From Lactarius indigo (lineage: Eukaryota; Basidiomycota; Agaricomycetes; Russulales; Russulaceae): DNA of 64,000 nt. Where the stretch lies: the NCBI GenBank assembly GCA_025766275.1, contig JAFKAC010000004.1, positions 1,178,001 to 1,242,000 on the forward strand, written 5' to 3'. The stretch's first letter is position 1, and each line of letters opens with the position of its first letter. Under the pieces are notes generated by a model. That model was not told the DNA's origin. It was given only the letters and a program-made list of their open reading frames with translations, and made no database searches. Positions 57,301-64,000 of the stretch are shown one piece after another. A program made the position numbers and the translations under genes.

Positions 57301-59797
57301 CAGCACGTGAACGGCCCTAGGGTTGGTTATAACAAGAGCCCGTTGGTGGCAGCATTGAACAACAGGCACTGGCAAGTCGCAGAGCTGTTATATCAAAATG
57401 GCGCATCCGTGGATGTTACCGGTTACGAAGATCGCACCCCACTACATGCGGCGTCGAAGGATGGGCTTATTGATGTCACACGATGGCTACTCGACCACGG
57501 GGCAAATGCAAACTCTGAAGAAAACGATCACTCCACTCCACTCCACTTGGCCGCTGCGAATGGACACCTAGAACTTGTTCGGACCCTACTAGGGCACGGC
57601 GCAGATGTCAACGCCATGACCAAGGACGGCCGTTCTCCATTGCACATAGCGTCAGAACGCGGACACGCCGATATTGTGCGACTATTGATCCAGCGTGGAG
57701 CAGATGCAAACGCGCACCTTCAGGAGTTATTAGTTCTAGCATCGTCGTCGGGGAGTATCGAAATCGCGCGGCTCCTCATCGAGCTTGGGGCTGATGTCAA
57801 CGCACCGGACGAGGGCCACTCGACGCCTTTGCATATAGCCTCATCAAAGGGCAATGCCGAAACTGTGCAGCTCTTAATCAAGCTCGAAGCGAATGCCAAC
57901 GCACATGACAGAAGCGGCTCGACGCCCTTGCATGTGGCCTCGTCAAAGGGTGATGCTGAAATTTTGCAGTTATTGATTGCGCACGGTGCGGATGTCCATG
58001 CACAGGATGGGAACCGCTCGACGCCTCTTCACCTGGCGTCGTCCATGGGGAGTACTGAAGCTGTGCGGCTGCTAATAGAACATGGGGCGGACGTCAACGC
58101 ATGGGATAGGAACCACAAGACGCCCTTGCACCTAGCATTTTCTCCGGTGAGCGCAAAAGTTTTGATACTATTTATGTAGTACTCATTTGATGGATGGGAT
58201 AGTACGACGGCCACTGGAGATCATCATCAGATCCAAGGCTCGTGCAGCTATTGATCAAGCACGGGGCGAATGTCACCGCACGAGATCAGGGCCACTCGAC
58301 GCCTTTGCATCTGGCATCGTCAAAAGGGAATACCGAAGATGTGAAGCTATTAATACAGTACGGGGCAGATTTAAACGCCCAGGACGAGAACCACTCGACG
58401 CCATTGTATCTGGCGTTGTCCTGGGGGAGTGCTGTTGAAACAGTGCAGCTATTAGTCGAGCATGGGGCGGATGTCAACACCCGAGATGGGAACCACAAGA
58501 CGCCTTTGCATGCAATATTGTCTCCAGTGAGTGCAAAAGCCGTGGTACCATTGGTGTGGAACTGGGCTGATGAAGGGCACAGGACAGCAGCCGCTCGACG
58601 TCATGGTCAGAACGGGTCACGCAGCTATTGGTCGACCGTGGGGCGGATGTTAACGCACGGGATCATAACCGTTCGACACCTCTACATCTGGCATCATGCA
58701 AGTGGGACGTCGAAATTGTGCGGCTTTTTATCGAGCATGGGGCAGATGTCGACGCACGGGATCAGGGCGACTCGACACCTTTGCACCTGGCATCCTCCAG
58801 GGGGTATGCTAAAATTATTGAGCTATTACTCCAGCATGGGGCAGATTTACACGCGCAAGACCAGAACCACTCGACGCCTTTGCACCTGGCGTCGAACCGG
58901 GAGGATGCCGAAATCGCGCGACTATTGCTACAAAACGGAGCGGATCCCCACGCATGGGATCGGAGCCTCTCGACGCCTTTGCACTTGGCGTCGTCTCGGG
59001 GGAGCGACGAAACAGTGCTGTTATTAATTCAGCACGGGGCGGATGTCCGTGTACAGGATGAAAGTCACTCTACGCCACTGCACCTGGCGTCGTCCGGGGG
59101 GTATACTACGATTGTTGAGCTATTGCTCCGGCGCGGGGCTAATCCCCACGCACGAGACGCGAACCGCTCGACACCTTTGCTTCTGGCCTCGGCAGGGAAC
59201 CTCTCGTTGCCGTCGTTTCTGGGGGCGTCCACACCTCATGCCCAAACTGTCCAGCTTTTGATCGAGTACGGGGCGGATGTCAACGCACCAAACCAGAATA
59301 ACTCGACGCCTTTGCATTTGGCGTCGTTGCGGAATGCTATAGTCGTTCTGGTATTAACCGCACATGGGGCAAATGTCCACGCACGGGATCAGAGCCACTC
59401 GACGCCCTTGCATCTGGCATCGTCCGAGGGGAATGCCGGAGCTGCGACGTTATTAATCCGCTATGGGGCGGATGTCAACTCGCGGGATGCAAACCACTCT
59501 ACGCCTTTGCATCTGGCCTCGTCCTGGTTTAATGCTGATGCTGCGCAGCTACTAATCCAGCACGGGGCGGATGTCAACGCATACGATATGAACCACTCGA
59601 CACCTTTGCACCTGGCATTATCTCGGCAGGTGCCTGTGGCCGATGTCGTACGAATGCTACTCAGGCATGGTGCATACGTCAGTGTAGATGTAGAAGATGA
59701 TAAAGGTCAGACTCCGCTTCAGATTGCGTCGTCGAGGGGACAAAACGAGATCACGCGGCTATTAATGGACTATTGTGCTATCGGTGGTGTAGACTAG
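54384..59797 (+). CDS. Goodbye-NACHT-ankyrin NLR (NLR3), apparently intact
   Basis: About 1,630 residues. Goodbye domain: YKKKTKQDLKQHDLFKQL, PTVHVLYAFSTTLGEGVG, VVFAGVGVLLL, an intron at 54795-54850, AAKDVAASQEILVDIF, then RLEIYTGVPLTPAMTDKM. The linker is about 28 residues shorter than in NLR1 and lacks the VEDVKCDVQ segment. NACHT: HGK-(intron)-PGSGKSVL on a 25-nt microexon (55713-55737), YLIMDALDECPD and CATSRPEVDI. This is followed by FRWVFCQLETLRNCLP and VVQFAHFSVKEFL. About 24 ankyrin units run from 57225, with introns at 58147-58202 and 58527-58582. Unit 19 carries an insertion (NLSLPSFLGASTP). No frameshift was found. The amino-terminal half is far more similar among the three NLRs than expected from the flanks, which suggests recent duplication or gene conversion. 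Confidence 0.92.
57225..59770 (+). repeat. Ankyrin-repeat array of NLR3 (about 24 units)
   Basis: Same 99-bp unit as in NLR1 and NLR2. Internal units are nearly interchangeable in sequence (CTCGACGCCTTTGCAYCTGG, ACGGGGCGGATGTCAACGC). Differences concentrate at a few codons per unit, such as the residue before STPLHLAS and the SSxG loop. Confidence 0.9.
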
Positions 59798-60049
59798 TAT
59801 GTAACGCCCCATTGTCGTATTTACTTTACCGGTACCAATCCAGAGGCCCTCTTAGTTATCGGAAGACCTTATATTGCCACATGATAATGTGAAGTACTGT
59901 AGGTCCGACTTTGCATATTCGCAAAGTCATGGTAAATTGTGCACCGGGTCTCAATTTCTACTGAGGATAGGGCTTAATCTATTCTGGCATCATTGTCCCC
60001 GCTCATGCAGGCATTTGCAGACGACAAGGTGATATGAGATAGGGTGCTG
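59798..60049. other. NLR3 3' flank
   Basis: The flank is similar in parts to the NLR2 3' flank. No gene is present. Confidence 0.5.
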
Positions 60050-60200
60050 CAAATGAGTTTACGCGGTCCTTCGATCTACTCGATGAGTTCAAGGAGCGGC
60101 ACTAGCCGGCACAGGTGCTGGATGACGACAAGGAGCAGCGCGGCATGCTCGGGAACGAGACGGCCAATCTCGTTCCCAGCTCGCGGTGATTCACGCAGAA
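60050..60200 (+). pseudogene. EXO70 3' fragment, copy 3
   Basis: The fragment translates RSFDLLDEFKERH, a stop, then PAQVLDDDKEQRGMLGNETANLV, matching RFFDLLEEIKERHQLARVLEDDEEQRALLEDEVVKLV of EXO70 piece by piece. It then gives FTQKPER against FTQKMRE. It occupies the same NLR-EXO70 fragment-S53 position as copy 2. Confidence 0.78.
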
Positions 60201-60384
60201 GCCTGAGCGATATGACCAGAGGACAAACTCCAGCTCGTCGCTCCCATCGTCACGCATATATACTCTACTTTCTCAGACGGTCGGATTTGTTCTGAGTTGT
60301 GAGCTACCCCCAATCGCTTCAGTACCCGTGGTTGGAATTTACCAGGAATAGTATGTCAATACACGGTGGCTATGAAATCCCTCA

Positions 60385-62710
60385 TCAAATTTTCAATACA
60401 ATATCTTTCAGTTTCCCGAAATTGGGCGTTCCGAATCCCGTCACGGGGTCCCACCCTGCCGTCGCCTAATCACGTGTTCAGAACCATACATACGCAGACC
60501 AGGATGCACTCACGTTGAACCCAGGTGTACCGCATCCCGGCGCGTTCCCAGCCGTGATGTCATTGAATCCTACTCCATTCAATGCGTATAGTAGCGGATT
60601 AAGGAAGCCGAGCGAGGGCTTGCCCGCGGAGATCCGCGCGTCGTTCAGCAGGGAGATAAAAGCAGCAATAGACGGTGACGACGCTGAGGTGCCACCAATG
60701 TGCACTGCGCGTCCCTGGAAGAAAATTCGGAAAAAGTCTGCCTGTCCTGAGATGTCTGGGATTGCCTATTAATGAGGCAGTTACGCATCGGGTTCAGAAC
60801 TTTATAGGGAAGAGAAATGGTGGGAACATACACGGCCAAAGGGATTGAAGAGCCCTGCGTAGGTTCCCTTTGGTAGCGATGCTAAAAATTTGCCTACTGC
60901 TACCTCTTGCCAGATCGGGCGTGTGAACTGATGTACACCTGTCAGTCGTGAGGACGCAATAAATAAAAAAACAGCGCACATAGTTGCTGAAGCCTCCTCC
61001 TGAAAAGTCAACGGCGACTTCTGGAATATGGACTGTGCCGCCGACTGCGGTCACGCTGTGTATCGCCAGTAGAGATTCAACAGGAACATAAGAGGTACAG
61101 AAAACGTAAAGCGGGCTTACAATGGACAGCTCGCAGGGAAGCCGGGGATGAATTTGGTCTGGTTCTTGCCGTCATTCGTGAAGCATGTCTGTGTTGCAGG
61201 GTCGGGGTCACCGTCCCCAACGCCGCCATCTCCCGAACTGAACAACAGCGAGACGCCACGTGCCCCTATTAATGAACTTCAGCATGTATCACGTGACGTC
61301 AGAAGAGAAGAGAGAACCGAGTTGAGCAAACTCTCCACACACACGGCGTGCGAAGTCCACGGGAACTATGTAAACGCGATAAGTCTATAAGGGGAAAAGG
61401 CGAACCGACGGAGTACCTGCTCACCAGTTTGTTCATCATCACCGTAACTCGTGGAGATAACTTGTGGGATCTTCTGCTGATTCAGGATGAAGTCAAGCCA
61501 CTGATGTACAGCTAGTATCAGTATCGGGAATCGACCTCAAGGAATGAAAAATTACATCTAAATAAGGTTCGTTCGTATCTGTTGGCGTGTCCGCGTCTGG
61601 GTTGAATGGCGGCCTTCCTCCTGTCGAATAGAAAGTGCCAGGAGTTGGGAAGGAGATTCCAAAAGCGAACTGCACGTCTAAATCGGCCTCAGCTCCAGCA
61701 TCGCCCAAGGTCTGGTTATTCAGACCACCTTCCGACCAGTTAACCGATTAGCAAGAGAGAAGGCGACTCAGGCGAGGAAGTAGCATAACTCACCGTTGAT
61801 GAGCACGACATCAAAGGAGGTGTTGATTGCTGCCGGAACTTGATCCGCGTAGAACTGCTGCAAATCTGCGAAGTTGGCAAACTGTTCCAAGTAACCCGTG
61901 AGCGCAATCGCATTCTTATCTGTCGCCTTGGGGACGTAATCGACTGCGTTGTAGAGCTGTTTGAGACACGAAACTGTAATCGTCGTGTTGCAGCTCGCGT
62001 CGACAGTCACTCCCGACCCGGTCACGGATATTTTTTCATCCGAGGAGAGGGAAGGAGATGCCGTGTCGGGAGCAGGAGAGAACCGGAACGTAGTGCGCTG
62101 CCCCTTAGCACGGTTGAAGGCCGTCGTTGGCTGAATGAGCTCAATGTGCTTGTCGAGATGTGCAGGAAGGCTGTACTCTGTCGTGCGTACGAGAACATCG
62201 CCGTCCTTAGTATGCTTCCACACACGGAACTCCTAAAGCGGGAGGTGAGTTGTACTTCGGCGCGAACAGGGCATAGTAACCAAAACCAACCGTTCCGAGC
62301 ATCTTCTCCGCCTGCGCAACAGGAAGGCGCACGGTGACCCAGTCGCCCGCGGGCGACCGGTGACACGCTTCCTTCTGTATCCCATGACCTTCTAGCCACT
62401 CATGGACGGCGTCAACGCTACTTGGATGCGGCATCACAAGCGCCTCGACGTCCTCTTTTGACAACTGTTCTCCATAACGCTCGTGGAATGGGTCACTAAT
62501 CTCAGTGAGGTGCTGCTCGAGCTCAGGGAAGCGGGGCCGGGGTAGGGCAATACGCAGTGGAATGACATGGGTGGGTGGCGCAGGACCTAGATCGACCCAG
62601 TTACGTGGGGGCGCAATGCTCTGCCGGAGTGTGAGAGTGTGCGGAGCTCCGGAGGCAACCCTGGCGAAGGCGACCAGAACGAGGGAGCCGAAAAGTGCAG
62701 ATACGCGCAT
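60385..62710 (-). CDS. S53 peptidase (sedolisin / tripeptidyl-peptidase type), intact copy
   Basis: A secreted serine-carboxyl protease expected to work at acidic pH. The start is [20 protein letters not shown] (62710), a signal peptide. The pro-kumamolisin domain has [18 protein letters not shown] and [18 protein letters not shown]. The first intron joins KMLGT to [14 protein letters not shown]. Mature-domain catalytic residues are the Glu and Asp in AEADLDVQF near 61680, the oxyanion Asp in [10 protein letters not shown] near 61450 and the nucleophile Ser in [11 protein letters not shown] near 60700. [11 protein letters not shown] and GGGFSNY are also typical. The C-terminus [20 protein letters not shown] (60385) follows a last GT-AG intron. 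All exon joins keep frame. Downstream of it lies NLR3, transcribed toward it. Confidence 0.93.
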
Positions 62711-62790
62711 GGTGAGTATTTTATGGTGCTCAGTGCGGTACGCTGATAATACAGCTGTCGTGCAGGAGGGAAAGGGATGAGGACAGCATG

Positions 62791-62800
62791 GTTATATACA
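62791..62800 (-). promoter_or_regulatory. TATA-like element of the S53 gene
   Basis: On the minus strand, TGTATATAACC lies about 80 bp before the ATG, in a context (CGGYGTATATAACC) shared with the other S53 copy. Confidence 0.5.
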
Positions 62801-63689
62801 CCGACGAGTGGCGATCTATTTAAAAAATGCCATGAGAAGGTCGGGGTGTACCACATGGCGGCAACGGGTTGGGATCTCCTGGTTCGAAGGTGAATGTGAC
62901 GAAAACCAATTGATTAATCCCTAAAGCGGTGGGCAGTAGAGTGGAACACACTATCGTTTGCAACCGACGTTCACGGAGTTCTGAAGTCGTGAAGATATAA
63001 AAGCAAAAATTCTTATTGGGTGGGCACATGGCGGAAAGCCGAGGAATCAGTGTTACGGGATGGTAGGCCTTACAAGTTGAAGAGAAGGACGCGTGTGGTC
63101 GTGTTTGAGCCCGGGAACGCTGGCTGACAAATAAGGAAGGAGCTTCCGGACAGGCTTTTCCCCACGTGGTCGAGACCTTCTTCTACCCCTTCCGAATAAG
63201 GGATTCTCTCACGATCCGGCTAGATTTCCCCACAAGCAGCCCGAGGCATTGATTAACAGGAGAACCCATGTGATAGGAAGGCCGCGTGTATACCAAAGAA
63301 GTGCAAAACCGTGGGCGTCGACAAGGGTACGCACTTACATTGTGGGTATTTTACTTAAGTCCTGGAATATCATTGGTTAGGTTTTGCAATTGTGAATTGA
63401 CCACAGTGTGAGGGGTCTGACTGGTACGACCACTTATCTCGGCACCCTCTGGCGAATCCTATTTTGGCGCTATCAAACGTAAAGTAACATCATTGCTGCT
63501 CAAGAAAGACCTAAACGTCCTGCGTACATAAGTGTTGCGTGCGCAGCGCCCCACCCGAAATTCCTGGAGGGTCTCAAATTCAAGTTGGTGGGACTCGGGG
63601 TTACTGTATTGTACAGTAGTACGGGATAAGCAAAACATCGGGAACGGTGCCGACATCAATCGCTTATTTCCGTAAGCTCCCTTCGTCAC
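62801..63689. other. S53 upstream region without a supported gene
   Basis: About 890 bp; no open frame with recognisable family features on either strand. Confidence 0.5.
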
Positions 63690-63790
63690 CACGCTCTGTT
63701 GTAGACGACGCGATACCTCGAACAGTCACTGGTTACTGGAGGTTCGTGCAGCTGTAAGCCCGACACAGGTGATAGGAATTGGAAGATATG
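63690..63790 (+). pseudogene. EXO70 internal fragment, copy 4
   Basis: GACGACGCGATACCTCGAAC near 63705 matches the EXO70 exon starting at about 27942 (TTRYLEQ), and GGTGATAGGAATTGGA near 63770 matches GGTGATGGGAATTGGA at about 28010. The interval is shorter than in EXO70, so it contains deletions. Confidence 0.7.
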
Positions 63791-64000
63791 ACGTGGCTGT
63801 CAACCCTATCCAACACCTATGCACTTTTCTTTCCACCAGGGGTAGTCCGTCGAGACCGAGACACAGCTATCGTGAGTGATGTAATCGCTCGGCCCAATGA
63901 CCAACTCGGGCCGCTCCGAGGGCTCCCGTGCAGCGCCGGAAGGAGATGGGTGTGGCACGGTAAGTTGAGGTGTGTTAGTTCATATACATACTAATAGCTG
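63791..64000. other. Window end, no supported gene
   Basis: The sequence continues beyond the EXO70 fragment. By analogy with 35340-36848, another NLR unit might lie just outside the window, but nothing here shows it. Confidence 0.3.

Noticed and set aside
33429..59261. Long alternative frames inside the ankyrin arrays (for example 33518-33766 minus, 58242-59027 second half)
   Set aside because: They are shadows of the 99-bp repeat in other frames; the ankyrin frame is the conserved one.

Overview
The window looks like a gene-dense, repeat-rich accessory region of a basidiomycete genome, probably Agaricomycetes. The evidence is short GT-AG introns of about 45-65 nt, a DUF6533 membrane-protein family, Goodbye-NACHT-ankyrin NLRs, S53 (sedolisin-type) proteases and hAT and LTR retroelements. 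No species is claimed. No rRNA, tRNA or CRISPR structure was seen. Protein families are recognised from motifs by eye, not by a database search.

Layout. 1-1176: 3' end of an LTR retrotransposon (polypurine tract plus LTR). 1817-5182: an open, multi-exon hAT transposase gene. 5654-6145: a decayed C-terminus of a mitochondrial ClpB/Hsp78 chaperone. 6330-6556: the isolated end of another hAT-like element. 6740-8561: an MFS transporter. 9770-16162: a complete hAT transposon with perfect terminal inverted repeats, a perfect 8-bp target duplication, an apparently intact transposase (10999-14480, minus) and three large low-complexity arrays. 17331-19103 and 23888-25631: two paralogous DUF6533 membrane-protein genes. 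A truncated MFS copy (19710-20010) and a copia reverse-transcriptase relic (about 21840-22690) lie between them. This part is a tandem duplication of an [MFS - DUF6533] two-gene unit, invaded by hAT in one copy and by copia in the other.

26449-28806: an intact EXO70 exocyst gene with a 12-nt microexon. From 29502 to 59797 lie three plus-strand NLR genes of one family (NLR1 29502-35109, NLR2 36848-41946, NLR3 54384-59797). Each encodes an N-terminal Goodbye domain, a short heptad-like linker, a NACHT NTPase and about 20-25 very similar ankyrin repeats. In all three the P-loop is encoded by a 25-nt microexon, and each has 55-56 nt introns inside the ankyrin array that still read as ankyrin sequence. 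Decayed pieces of the EXO70 3' end lie beside the NLRs (35340-36230, 42565-42715, 60050-60200, about 63690-63790). Two S53 protease genes (42902-45232, frameshifted; 60385-62710, intact) follow NLR2 and NLR3 in the opposite orientation. A very large minus-strand GTPase gene (46277-53992), resembling VLIG/GBP-type GTPases, starts 391 bp from NLR3 and is divergently transcribed.

Reading the island together: it is a birth-and-death array in which a unit carrying NLR, EXO70 and S53 genes has been copied several times and partly decayed. Fungal NLRs of this type are thought to act in non-self recognition and programmed cell death. The nearby large GTPase and the recurrent EXO70 linkage make it a candidate innate-immunity or allorecognition locus. 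That functional reading is inference; the duplications, microexons and gene states are visible in the sequence.
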